Virus record (IMG/VR): IMGVR_UViG_3300020188_000007 | Coordinates: 1-60,990 of that record | Source: a virus | Length of the DNA: 60,990 nucleotides | Direction: 5' to 3' (one strand) | The notes under the pieces: model-generated | What the model saw: the letters and a program-made list of their open reading frames with translations, nothing else | The model's database searches: none | What the model was told of the DNA's origin: nothing | Program-made: the position numbers and the translations under genes | Shown: positions 9,315-17,214 of the stretch, piece after piece | Numbering within the stretch: the stretch's first letter is position 1 | Layout: every line of letters starts with the position of its first letter

Positions 9315-10687
9315 TAATCATTACTCCAATCATATTTAACAAGCTCAAAGTTGGTCCGTACTTTATCGTTTTCCAATGTATGCTTGGTTGTAAATACAAG
9401 ATACCTACCTGATAGCTGTTGATGGTTATTAGAAGTACCTAAAGCATCAAATCCTTGAACTGTAAGATCAATTAATTGACCAGGCATAATATCCATTCGG
9501 CCTGTTAATGATGCCGATACTTTAGTGTTGTATAAATGGTGCCTGTATGCTATTCGGTTTGAAACTAAATCATCAAGTCTTTGGTCAGATGCCAATTCAC
9601 GTGAAGTAGCATAAGGTCCGGTAAAATCACGGAATGCAAGAAACCGTGGACCGTTGTCAATTCTAAATGTTTCTTCAGCAAATTCTCTAGAATGTGGAAA
9701 ATCAATTTGGCCTCTTCGTGCCTGAACTCCTGACATATCAACAAACTCAGCTTCTTCGGTATACTTATATGTTGATTCAGTATAGTTGTGGTTTAATATA
9801 TCAACTACACAAACCGTACTTGCATATCCGCCTGATTTTATATCTTTACCAATATCACTACCTCTTGAATTAATAGTGATATATTCAATACGATTAAGTT
9901 GCTTTTCAGGTTCAGTAGGATCATATGTTGCATTAGGTGAATAAAAGAATTTTTGTATTACGTCATCTGCTTCAACTGATTCTTTAATTAAATATTCATC
10001 AGTCACAAAAAAGTAATCAGTTAAATTTTCAAAGAAACGATAAGTCTGTGAATTTGCTTCACCATAAGCACGTCGAGCAAGGAACAACATTGTTTCCGAC
10101 GGTGTGTAATGCGGGATAGCTAAATTGTTTAAACCAATTGTAGGTTGTATTGTAAACTTTCGGCTTTCATTTGTTGCAAAATTAACTAATGGAAATTTAG
10201 CAGTACCATATGGGAATGTTCTGCTTCCTTCATTTCTAACAGCAGTGCCAAGTGTTGCGAAATAATTTCTAAACGTATATTCAACAATTTGGTTTATTGA
10301 TTTATTGGCAAACCCTTCTTCAACATCCGACGCAACGGCTGCCGAATAAGTAACTGCTGATATAAAATGAATATTATACCGAACACCATTCATACTTTCA
10401 GTAGGTACTAAATTATCAATACGAATAACCTGACACGCCAAATCATATTCAGTATCAAGGTCGTGGGATACAATTTTTAAAATTAATTGTTCTTCGCCAA
10501 GTAATGGTGTCTTGTCAAGGAAACCAACGGTGTCTAGGACAGCGGCTACACCACTCCATGAAGTCATACCCATCGACTGATTGATTTCAATACCATCAAT
10601 CATCCCGGCGATATTTTCATCAAGGTTTGTGTATTTGTTTCTTAACGTAAATGAAACAATCGTATATGATGATGGATTAAATGCCAT
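9314..10687 (-). CDS. Baseplate hub protein, gp27-like
   Basis: The 457-aa product lies immediately upstream of gp5 and overlaps it by one base, matching the gp27-gp5 pairing of contractile tails. Residues 1-130 look like a tube-fold domain: SYTIVSFTLRNKYTNLDE, IDGIEINQSMGMTSWSGVAAVLD, then DLACQVIRIDNLVP. T4 gp27 (391 aa) forms the trimeric hub that holds the gp5 spike. Later residues carry no enzymatic motif. I rest the call on position, length and the tube-like N-terminus rather than on a diagnostic motif. Confidence 0.68.
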   Translation of the reverse strand: MAFNPSSYTIVSFTLRNKYTNLDENIAGMIDGIEINQSMGMTSWSGVAAVLDTVGFLDKTPLLGEEQLILKIVSHDLDTEYDLACQVIRIDNLVPTESMNGVRYNIHFISAVTYSAAVASDVEEGFANKSINQIVEYTFRNYFATLGTAVRNEGSRTFPYGTAKFPLVNFATNESRKFTIQPTIGLNNLAIPHYTPSETMLFLARRAYGEANSQTYRFFENLTDYFFVTDEYLIKESVEADDVIQKFFYSPNATYDPTEPEKQLNRIEYITINSRGSDIGKDIKSGGYASTVCVVDILNHNYTESTYKYTEEAEFVDMSGVQARRGQIDFPHSREFAEETFRIDNGPRFLAFRDFTGPYATSRELASDQRLDDLVSNRIAYRHHLYNTKVSASLTGRMDIMPGQLIDLTVQGFDALGTSNNHQQLSGRYLVFTTKHTLENDKVRTNFELVKYDWSND

Positions 10688-10942
10688 TTATAGTTTTATA
10701 CTTTTTACAAATTCTTCGGTTACTTGTGGTAAATACTTTTTATCAATTAAAAAGATCTCACGTTTGTTTTCGTTTATTGCTCGTTCGTTATCCCAAATGC
10801 GCCAAGGTTTCCATTCTTCAGGAATAATACGTTTAATAATAATTTTACGACCTTGTTCTGTTCTGATAATAACTCGGTCTTCCTTACGAAGATAAATTGT
10901 TTCAAAACTTTCAGGTGTTAATTTGACTAGATCAACTGCCAT
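10688..10942 (-). CDS. Small conserved baseplate-operon protein
   Basis: I do not recognise this 84-aa protein. It is basic and compact, beginning MAVDLVKLTPESFETIYLRK and rich in Arg, Lys and Glu, with no signal peptide or membrane segment. It fits between gp53 (3-nt gap) and the gp27-like gene (no gap), so it is expressed with the hub genes. In T4 the hub assembly genes include small proteins such as gp28, but I see no motif that ties it to one of them. Confidence 0.7.
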   Translation of the reverse strand: MAVDLVKLTPESFETIYLRKEDRVIIRTEQGRKIIIKRIIPEEWKPWRIWDNERAINENKREIFLIDKKYLPQVTEEFVKSIKL

Positions 10943-10945
10943 TTA

Positions 10946-11320
10946 TTAAACCTCCCTATACCAATAGATGATGTTTTCATCGTTATCTTCTTGTGTCCAA
11001 TCGACTACATCATCACCAATCCTACCTGATACATTACCGTATTTGTCAATTAAGAAATCTTTAAATTCTGCTTCCGACAACGGCCACTCATGGTAAGGAT
11101 CCATTATATTGTTTGCCATATAAACGAGCCAAGTATAATCAACTGAACCGTAATAAAAATTAGCAATATCCTCAGCTCTTTCACCTTCACTAATTGTATA
11201 TGGTAAATAAAGTAAAGGGTTTGTACTTACGTTACGAACAAATTGATTTCTTCGTGTAATGTCACGTACCTGTTTACCTTCGTATGTTATAATTGGAAAA
11301 TTTTCAAAATACTTTGCCAT
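10946..11320 (-). CDS. gp53: Baseplate wedge subunit gp53
   Basis: The 124-aa protein is a gp53-type wedge component. It carries the LysM-like core of the family: ISEGERAEDIANFYYGSVDYTWLVYMANNIMDPYHEWPLS (residues 43-82), with the typical pairing of G-x-x-x-Y-x-W-L-V and a D-P-Y-x-x-W-P-L tail. T4 gp53 (196 aa) joins wedges around the hub and is longer. The gene overlaps the gp48-like gene by 1 nt (ATG on its stop) and is followed by the 84-aa gene. Confidence 0.88.
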   Translation of the reverse strand: MAKYFENFPIITYEGKQVRDITRRNQFVRNVSTNPLLYLPYTISEGERAEDIANFYYGSVDYTWLVYMANNIMDPYHEWPLSEAEFKDFLIDKYGNVSGRIGDDVVDWTQEDNDENIIYWYREV

Positions 11321-12303
11321 TAAGTTTCTCCTACCGCATTAGCATCTGCACCGGCGCTAACACCATAATCATTCGCAGTTTGAATTTCGAGTTCTTGGAA
11401 GGTTAATGCTATTTGAACTGCTGATGGTTTACCACCTTTCATAATGCTTGTCAATCCGCCAACTTGATAATTAACAGTAAACTGTGTAACCATTGAAGTT
11501 TTATATTGCATCCAATGAGTAGGATCAATTCCCAATAAAAAGATATCTACTGTTGAAGGATATGACAAGAATGCCTGTGTAAGACCAGCAAAATCTCGTG
11601 CTACAGGTAATGTCTTTTGTTTGAACCTTTCAACAATCTTTTTAATCAAAATTGAATCAGATTTATTCGTTGGATATAAATCAAATGTCATATTATGAGT
11701 TCTTAAATCAACACCTTCAAACGATAGTGTTTCTCTTGGGTTAACAGTATTTCCTTGCACCGTATCAAGTGTTCTGCCAATGTCACCTGGCAATTTACTA
11801 CGCAAAAGGTATTGTGCTGACTTGGCGGTATCAGCAAGGCTTGATCCCATAATCGCCGATCCTGCTGCATTAATAGACATATCCTCAGGTGCATTTCTAC
11901 CCATACCCGCTCCTAATGACATTAGTAGTTGTGGTAGATCTGAAACTTTTGAATTGCCAAAATCACCAGATGCAGCAAATTCTCTTGCCGCAGTAGCAAG
12001 GTATTCCGTTGTTTTATTTCTTTCAAACCCATTAATTCTAAGGTTCGTATCATCCTGTAGTGTTGTGGGAAAAGGTAGTTCAATAGAATTAATTGATCTT
12101 AATTCACTACCTACAGCTCTCTGCCCAACTCTTTCACTACTTGCGTTTAATCCACCGCCTAGTGCAGTTTTAAAATCATAATCTTTAAAAACGAACAGAA
12201 CCGAATGTGGTACAGGCGATGTTGGAAACGATAAATTACCTTGAGTGTTCTTATTGCGCCATGCATTTCTGTCCAGCTCTGGGCGAGTTGATGTTTTCGC
12301 CAT
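11320..12303 (-). CDS. Baseplate-tail tube connector, gp48-like
   Basis: The 327-aa protein is the first gene of the leftward late operon. Its C-terminal half has the tail-tube-like fold seen in gp48/gp54: ETLSFEGVDLRTHNMTFDLYP, IVERFKQKTLPV, then a beta-rich end with VQIALTFQELEIQT (about residues 298-311). T4 gp48 (364 aa) caps the baseplate and starts the tube. The gp54 equivalent may be the plus-strand gene at 13432. A TATAAATA late promoter on the minus strand lies 38 nt before the ATG. Confidence 0.75.
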   Translation of the reverse strand: MAKTSTRPELDRNAWRNKNTQGNLSFPTSPVPHSVLFVFKDYDFKTALGGGLNASSERVGQRAVGSELRSINSIELPFPTTLQDDTNLRINGFERNKTTEYLATAAREFAASGDFGNSKVSDLPQLLMSLGAGMGRNAPEDMSINAAGSAIMGSSLADTAKSAQYLLRSKLPGDIGRTLDTVQGNTVNPRETLSFEGVDLRTHNMTFDLYPTNKSDSILIKKIVERFKQKTLPVARDFAGLTQAFLSYPSTVDIFLLGIDPTHWMQYKTSMVTQFTVNYQVGGLTSIMKGGKPSAVQIALTFQELEIQTANDYGVSAGADANAVGET

Positions 12304-12321
12304 TTGATTCGGTCCTTTTCT

Positions 12322-12329
12322 TATAAATA
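12322..12329 (+). promoter_or_regulatory. T4-type late promoter (rightward)
   Basis: An exact TATAAATA on the plus strand, 27 nt before the GTG of the gp4 gene. This octamer is the whole recognition element of T4 late promoters (gp55/gp33/gp45 system). It lies only 12 bp from the leftward late promoter, and the two face each other across the divergent gene pair. Confidence 0.85.
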
Positions 12330-12340
12330 GTTTATGTTCT

Positions 12341-12348
12341 TATTTATA
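12341..12348 (-). promoter_or_regulatory. T4-type late promoter (leftward)
   Basis: TATTTATA on the plus strand gives an exact TATAAATA on the minus strand, 38 nt before the ATG of the gp48-like gene. It would drive the whole baseplate operon toward the left end of the window. Transcription from it passes through the rightward promoter at 12322. Confidence 0.85.
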
Positions 12349-12355
12349 TGGAAGT

Positions 12356-12820
12356 GTGAGCAGGATATTGGCGTATAGTGGTAGGTTTCGGCCGAAAAAC
12401 CCGCAGAAATATAAAGGTGACCCCACAAAGATTATTTATCGTTCGCTGTGGGAGTTTAAATTCTTTAGACACGTAGATAAACATCCTGATGTGATTTGGT
12501 GGCAAAGTGAAGAGGTTATTGTACCTTATAGATCACCAATTGATGGGCGGTTGCATCGGTATTTTCCTGATGTGATTGTTAGGCAGAAAAAGCCTGACGG
12601 TAAGACCGAAACATTAATGATTGAAATTAAACCAAAGGCACAGACAAGGCCACCTGATATTCGTAATAAAAGTACACTCAAAGGTCGTGTATCAAAACGC
12701 TATTTGAATGAGGTTAAAACCTGGGGTGTTAATGAAGCAAAGTGGAAAGCAGCACAAAATTTCTGTGCTGACCGCGGATGGAAATTTTTGATATATACTG
12801 AAGATCATTTAGGAGTTTAA
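12356..12820 (+). CDS. gp4: Head completion nuclease gp4 (gp50)
   Basis: The 154-aa product matches T4 gp4 (150 aa), a head-completion protein with a TnsA-like nuclease fold. Key features are KIIYRSLWEFKFFRHVDKHP (residues 25-44), VIWWQSEEVIVPY, RYFPDVIV and EIKPKAQT. The Asp of FPDV and the E-x-K of EIKPK form a PD-(D/E)xK-type site. It starts at GTG 12356: the upstream ATG at 12348 is out of frame. No strong Shine-Dalgarno site is visible. The late promoter at 12322 precedes it. Confidence 0.88.
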   Translation: MSRILAYSGRFRPKNPQKYKGDPTKIIYRSLWEFKFFRHVDKHPDVIWWQSEEVIVPYRSPIDGRLHRYFPDVIVRQKKPDGKTETLMIEIKPKAQTRPPDIRNKSTLKGRVSKRYLNEVKTWGVNEAKWKAAQNFCADRGWKFLIYTEDHLGV

Positions 12821-12822
12821 AA

Positions 12823-13431
12823 ATGGTAGCAAAATTATTTGACGATATACTATTAAGAGGTATCCGTGAAGGGCAAATCCCTGCACGTACTGCAGGTGCC
12901 AGAGATTGGTATCGTCAGCAAGCCGCTACAGTTGGAAAAGGTGAAGCAAAAGGTGAAAAACTTATTCGTGAAGCCGGTAAAGAAAGATATGAAAACAGAT
13001 TTAGGTTAGGCCATATGTATATGTTTGCATATGATCCAAAGCACAAAAAGACATTACCATACTATGATAGGTTTCCACTTATATTTCCGATAAATAGAGC
13101 ACAAGGTGGTTTTCTTGGTATCAATATGCATTATTTGCCACCCACCTTAAGAGCAAAATTAATGGACCAACTATATACTGTTGCCTCCAATAAAAAATAT
13201 GATGAGACTACTAAATTGAGGATTAGTTATGACGTATTAAACGGAGCATCTAAGTTTAAGTTATTTGCACCTACGGTGAAACATTATTTAACAAAGCAGG
13301 TAAGAACGAGATTAGTATATATTAATCCTTCAGAATGGGATATTGCATTATTCTTACCGACACAAAAATTTGTTGGTGCCAAACAATCAAAAGTTTGGTC
13401 TGACTCAAGAAAAGCCGTAAGAGGAAGATAA
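12823..13431 (+). CDS. Conserved virion protein, candidate DNA end protector gp2
   Basis: The 202-aa protein is basic and contains a conserved core: GHMYMFAYDPKHKKTLPYYD, RFPLIFPINRAQGGFLGINMHYLPP (residues 63-106) and LRAKLMDQL. Proteins with this core occur in T4-type marine phages beside gp4. In T4 genes 2 and 4 are adjacent, so gp2 (the terminal DNA protector, 274 aa) is the best guess. I cannot confirm homology from motif alone. The next gene starts directly after its stop. Confidence 0.5.
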   Translation: MVAKLFDDILLRGIREGQIPARTAGARDWYRQQAATVGKGEAKGEKLIREAGKERYENRFRLGHMYMFAYDPKHKKTLPYYDRFPLIFPINRAQGGFLGINMHYLPPTLRAKLMDQLYTVASNKKYDETTKLRISYDVLNGASKFKLFAPTVKHYLTKQVRTRLVYINPSEWDIALFLPTQKFVGAKQSKVWSDSRKAVRGR

Positions 13432-14199
13432 ATGTCTTTTAACATATCAAAATTTAAATCAAATATGGACCGTTACGGTGGACCTGCTCATACCTCATTA
13501 TTTGAAGTTCAAATCATACCACCTGGTGTTAGAATTGAATCAGGATTAACACCAAGAGAACTTACATTCTTTTGTAAAACTGCCGCGGTACCAGGTTTAA
13601 CTGTAAGAACAGAAACACTTGAACAGATTGGCCAATTGCCAAAACAGTTTCCCGTAGGAATGGATAACCAACAATTTAATACAATCTTTATGCTTGACTC
13701 CGACCATGCTGTTGTGAGTTATTTCCATTCATGGATACAGTCAGTTGTAAATTACGGTTCAAAAGGTGGAAGCTTTGCCGAGGTTGATGGGCAACTGCCG
13801 TATGAGGTGGGATACAAAGATGAGTATTCATGCCGAATGATTATCAAATATTATTCAACACGTGGCAAAATTGAAACTTATTATGAAACAATTCTTGACG
13901 GATGTTATCCAACAATCATTGGTGATATTGATTTGGCGTGGGAAAACAATGACAGCTTTGGCACATTACCTGTTGCGTTTGCATACGATCGCATTGCATT
14001 TAGTGGAGAAAAGGTTGGTTTGGTTGGAACACTTGAACGGTTTGGACGAGGTGCAGGATTGTTATCATTACTCGAATCAGTAGGAAGCATTGGTCAAACA
14101 ATTCAACAAGGTTTAAGACCTGTTGGTATTCAAGATGCAATTAATAAGTTTACTAAAGTAAGAAGCGATTTCGATAATATATCAAAAATATTTAGATAA
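13432..14199 (+). CDS. Tube-fold baseplate protein, gp54-like
   Basis: The 255-aa protein begins FNISKFKSNMDRYGGPAHTS, resembling the N-terminus of T4-type tail tube proteins, and continues with beta strands such as ELTFFCKTAAVPGLTVRTE and QFNTIFMLDSDHAVVSYFHSW (about residues 44-105). These are the hallmarks of the gp19/gp54 tube fold. T4 gp54 (320 aa) starts tube polymerisation on the baseplate. A tail tube paralogue is the alternative. It lies between the gp2-like gene and the tail chaperone. Confidence 0.62.
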   Translation: MSFNISKFKSNMDRYGGPAHTSLFEVQIIPPGVRIESGLTPRELTFFCKTAAVPGLTVRTETLEQIGQLPKQFPVGMDNQQFNTIFMLDSDHAVVSYFHSWIQSVVNYGSKGGSFAEVDGQLPYEVGYKDEYSCRMIIKYYSTRGKIETYYETILDGCYPTIIGDIDLAWENNDSFGTLPVAFAYDRIAFSGEKVGLVGTLERFGRGAGLLSLLESVGSIGQTIQQGLRPVGIQDAINKFTKVRSDFDNISKIFR

Positions 14200-14216
14200 T
14201 AAGAGAGAGATAAATT

Positions 14217-14918
14217 ATGACACTACCAAAAATTGATTTGCCGATTTATGAGATGGAATTGCCATCAACCGGTGAAACTATCAAGTACCGTCCCTTCACG
14301 GTTAAAGAAGAAAAGATTCTATTAGTTGCTCAAGCATCTAAAGATAGTACACAAGAAATGGTTGCATCAAAGCAAATTGTAAATAACTGTTTGATTGACT
14401 ATGATGTTAATAAATTAGCAATGTTTGATCTTGAGCTTATTCTATTAACATTGAGATCAAAATCCGTTGATAACTTAATTGAAATGCAGATCACTGATCC
14501 TGAGACAGAAGAAACTGTTGATATTTCAATTGATTTAATGGACACTGAAATTATTAAAAATGATAAGCATACTAACAAAGTTAGGATCAATGAAGATTAC
14601 ACATTAATTTTAAAGTATCCTTCGATTGATGAGTATATTAAGATTACTGAAATGGACGAAGAGGATCCATTGGTATCATATCAAATTATGGTTTCCTGTT
14701 TGGATAAAGTTGCATCGGAAGATGAAGTTTATGAGTTTTCAAAGTATTCACAAAAAGAAATAGATCAATTCATGGAAGATGTGACAACCCCGGTCGTTGA
14801 CGGTATTAGACTATTTTTTGAAACAATGCCAAAAATAAGACACACTAAAACATACAAGAATAAAAACGGTGACACTAAAAACTTTGTAATAGAAGGAATG
14901 CGAAGTTTTTTTACATAA
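14217..14918 (+). CDS. gp26: Tail assembly chaperone / gp26-like
   Basis: The 233-aa protein resembles T4 gp26 (208 aa) in length, acidity and order. Typical segments are IYEMELPSTGETIKYRPFTV, KEEKILLVAQASKDS (about residues 9-44) and LKYPSIDEYIKI. It precedes the tape measure gene, where tail assembly chaperones sit in long-tailed phages. A start at 14217 has GAGAGA upstream. Its final codons pass over a T7 run and its stop overlaps the next ORF in the -1 frame, so a fused longer product is likely. Confidence 0.75.
   Translation: MTLPKIDLPIYEMELPSTGETIKYRPFTVKEEKILLVAQASKDSTQEMVASKQIVNNCLIDYDVNKLAMFDLELILLTLRSKSVDNLIEMQITDPETEETVDISIDLMDTEIIKNDKHTNKVRINEDYTLILKYPSIDEYIKITEMDEEDPLVSYQIMVSCLDKVASEDEVYEFSKYSQKEIDQFMEDVTTPVVDGIRLFFETMPKIRHTKTYKNKNGDTKNFVIEGMRSFFT
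14906..14912 (+). promoter_or_regulatory. Slippery T7 site for -1 ribosomal frameshift
   Basis: Seven T residues fall in the zero frame as T TTT TTT, an ideal X-XXY-YYZ heptamer, two codons before the gp26 stop. Slipping back one base joins gp26 (232 codons) to the ORF that otherwise starts at 14918, giving about 288 residues. Frameshifted chaperone pairs upstream of the tape measure are common in long-tailed phages. Confidence 0.6.
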
Positions 14919-15082
14919 TGTTGTGCCATTCATCACTGAGCGAATATTACCAAACGATGTTTGCTCTGGTACAACATCATAAGTATTCTATATCAGATAT
15001 TGAAAGTTTGGTACCGTATGAAAAAGAATTATATTTTACAATGTTAATTGAGTTCATGGAAAAGCAAAACGAGAATAGGTAA
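14918..15082 (+). CDS. Small chaperone extension, gp51-like (54 aa)
   Basis: This ORF lies in the -1 frame of the gp26 gene and starts at an ATG that shares one base with the gp26 stop (TAATG). Its 54 residues include YYQTMFALVQHHKYSISDIE and VPYEKELYFTMLIEFMEKQ, like the C-terminal half of frameshifted tail chaperones. It can be made either by reinitiation or by the -1 shift at 14906. T4 gp51 (249 aa) is the positional equivalent. The tape measure gene starts 5 nt later. Confidence 0.7.
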   Translation: MLCHSSLSEYYQTMFALVQHHKYSISDIESLVPYEKELYFTMLIEFMEKQNENR

Positions 15083-15087
15083 GAAAC

Positions 15088-17214
15088 ATGGCTAGAGAAT
15101 ATTCCAAAGATACAGAAGCAATCATTCAAAGGCTTAGGGATGAAGGTGACCTGATCCGTAATAGTGGAACAAATTCATTAAAATCAGTCAGTTCAAAACT
15201 CGACAAGTTTGGTGATGTTTTCAAATCAATTAACAATGGAATACAAGCTCAAAGCGTAATGCTAAAGCAAGCACAAGGTATTGCGGAAGAACAATACGAG
15301 TACACAAAAAGACAACAGGAATTTGATGATTTAAAATCAGAAAAGCTTTCTGATGATACTCGTAAGAATGCCGAAGCCCGTGACGCAAAATTAATTGACG
15401 GTGTTACAAAAGCATTTAACTTAGGTAACCTTACCAAATTACTTGCAGGTGGTGCAGGACTTGCTGCCGCAGGCCTTATAGGTAAAGGGTTTATGGATGA
15501 AAGATTTCCTAATGCATTTGACGGTATCAAAGATACAGTAGCGGACTTGCGAGGAACTATTGACGGTATGAACCAGGCAGCCGCTGAATTAACACGAACC
15601 GTTAATGAAATAAAAACAGATATTCAAAAATTTAAAGATGCTGTACCATGGGAAGCCCTTGCGATCACACTTGCAGGACTTGCCCTTCTTCCATCAAGAG
15701 CAGGTCGGTTTGGCTTTGGTCTTGCCGCAGGTGCTGCTACTGGTGCATATAGAGTATTTAAGGGTGCAAGGCAAGGTGATGCTGGTTTAGCACAAGCGAA
15801 GGCAATTAAAGAAGCACAAGAGCGAGCAGCGAAAGAAGCAGCAGAAGCAGCGGCAAAAGAAGCAGCAGAAGTTGCAGCAAAGCAAGCAGCGGAAGCGGCG
15901 GCTAAGAAAGCAGCTCAAACTGCTGCATCTGATGATAAGTTAATTGCTATCGCGGCGGAGCAGGCAGCAAAAGTTGCAAGTGAAGAAGCAGCAGAAGCAG
16001 CGGCAAAACGTACGGCGGCAATCTCAGCATCAGTCGCATTGCAACAAGCAGCATATGCTGATGCCGCTGGTCCTAATAGATATAGAATTCAACCACCGTC
16101 ATTACCTCACCCTGGCAAAATGTTTACAGCACCGGGTCAAATGGCCGCGCCTAATATTAATATTACAGAAACACCTTCTGGTTTTATTTATCAAGATATG
16201 GATAATAATAATAGGTTTATGCCAAGGGATGTGGCGCAACAACGATTATCAGCTGCAGGATTTGGACCTGACGGTTTACCAAATTATGGTAAGGCGCCTC
16301 GACAACCACGTGTCGGCCCAAGGGGTGGGGATGCTGGTTTAGCAGAGGCACGAAGAATGTTGCAAGTTGGAGAAAAGCAGGGTGCAGAACTTTTAGCAAA
16401 TGCTGACCGAGGTTTGATGAAAAAAATGGTAGCATCTGAAACCACTAAAATCGCGGTAAAATGGATTCCCGCTGTTGGTGCAGTTATAGGTCTTGGGTTT
16501 GTAGCATATAGTCTTATAATAGGAGATTATACAACCGCCGGTTTAGAATCAGTCGGTGTGGCAATGCCTAGTATTACTGGTATTGCTGCTGATATCGCCG
16601 CAGCTACTACTTCAATATTTTTCCATGTTGGAGGAGTAGGTCCTTATAACCAATTCAACCCAGCACACCGTGCACTGTATATGGAAATTGCTGCGATGTT
16701 ACGAGATTCAGTTGATAAGTATATGGAAGATAAAGCAAGGGCAAGAGCAGAACGAGCAGCACAACCTTCCCAATGGGAACTCTTAGCAAGAGAAGCAGAA
16801 ATTAAAGGTGGCAATGCTCGTATTGCAAGTCAAGCAACTTATTATGAAAAAAATGAAAGTGGAGGATTTTTGGGATTGCGCCGTTATTCAGTATTTAATG
16901 CTGCAGGACAATTTGTTCGTTATTCACGTACAAAACCTGAAGGTACTACATCTATGGATGGTTTCCGTATTAATCAAGCAAGGAATACTAGTTACCCATC
17001 AGCACAGCGCCAAATGGCACGAGCACAAATGGTTGCAGCAGGTGCAATAGGCACAGGCGGACAATATAACATCCATATGGGTGATACCGTTAACGCCCCA
17101 ATGAATTATACTGAAGGTTCTAAGTCACAGGCAAATGTTAGAATGAACGGTACAAGTCTGCACGGCGGTGCTACCGATGATCCGTTTAATAATTTGCCAC
17201 CAGGTATTAACTAA
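15088..17214 (+). CDS. Tail length tape measure protein (gp29 position)
   Basis: The 708-aa protein starts with a helical, Lys/Glu-rich segment and has hydrophobic patches (for example LAGGAGLAAAGLIGKGF, about residues 119-135; VPWEALAITLAGLALLP; and WIPAVGAVIGLGFVAYSLII). Residues 230-315 are a low-complexity Ala/Lys/Glu coiled region encoded by GCA/GAA repeats at about 15.78-16.03 kb. This architecture and the place after the tail chaperone fit a tape measure. T4 gp29 has 590 aa. The stop overlaps the convergent minus-strand gene by 8 nt, with no terminator between. Confidence 0.75.
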   Translation: MAREYSKDTEAIIQRLRDEGDLIRNSGTNSLKSVSSKLDKFGDVFKSINNGIQAQSVMLKQAQGIAEEQYEYTKRQQEFDDLKSEKLSDDTRKNAEARDAKLIDGVTKAFNLGNLTKLLAGGAGLAAAGLIGKGFMDERFPNAFDGIKDTVADLRGTIDGMNQAAAELTRTVNEIKTDIQKFKDAVPWEALAITLAGLALLPSRAGRFGFGLAAGAATGAYRVFKGARQGDAGLAQAKAIKEAQERAAKEAAEAAAKEAAEVAAKQAAEAAAKKAAQTAASDDKLIAIAAEQAAKVASEEAAEAAAKRTAAISASVALQQAAYADAAGPNRYRIQPPSLPHPGKMFTAPGQMAAPNINITETPSGFIYQDMDNNNRFMPRDVAQQRLSAAGFGPDGLPNYGKAPRQPRVGPRGGDAGLAEARRMLQVGEKQGAELLANADRGLMKKMVASETTKIAVKWIPAVGAVIGLGFVAYSLIIGDYTTAGLESVGVAMPSITGIAADIAAATTSIFFHVGGVGPYNQFNPAHRALYMEIAAMLRDSVDKYMEDKARARAERAAQPSQWELLAREAEIKGGNARIASQATYYEKNESGGFLGLRRYSVFNAAGQFVRYSRTKPEGTTSMDGFRINQARNTSYPSAQRQMARAQMVAAGAIGTGGQYNIHMGDTVNAPMNYTEGSKSQANVRMNGTSLHGGATDDPFNNLPPGIN

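Noticed and set aside
13081-13096. GATAAATA-like late promoter inside the 202-aa gene
   Set aside because: Mismatch to the octamer and inside a coding region with no gene start following.
15780-16030. Repeat-rich GCA/GAA stretch as a tandem repeat or CRISPR-like array
   Set aside because: It is in frame within the tape measure gene and codes for an Ala/Lys/Glu helix; no spacers or regular units.
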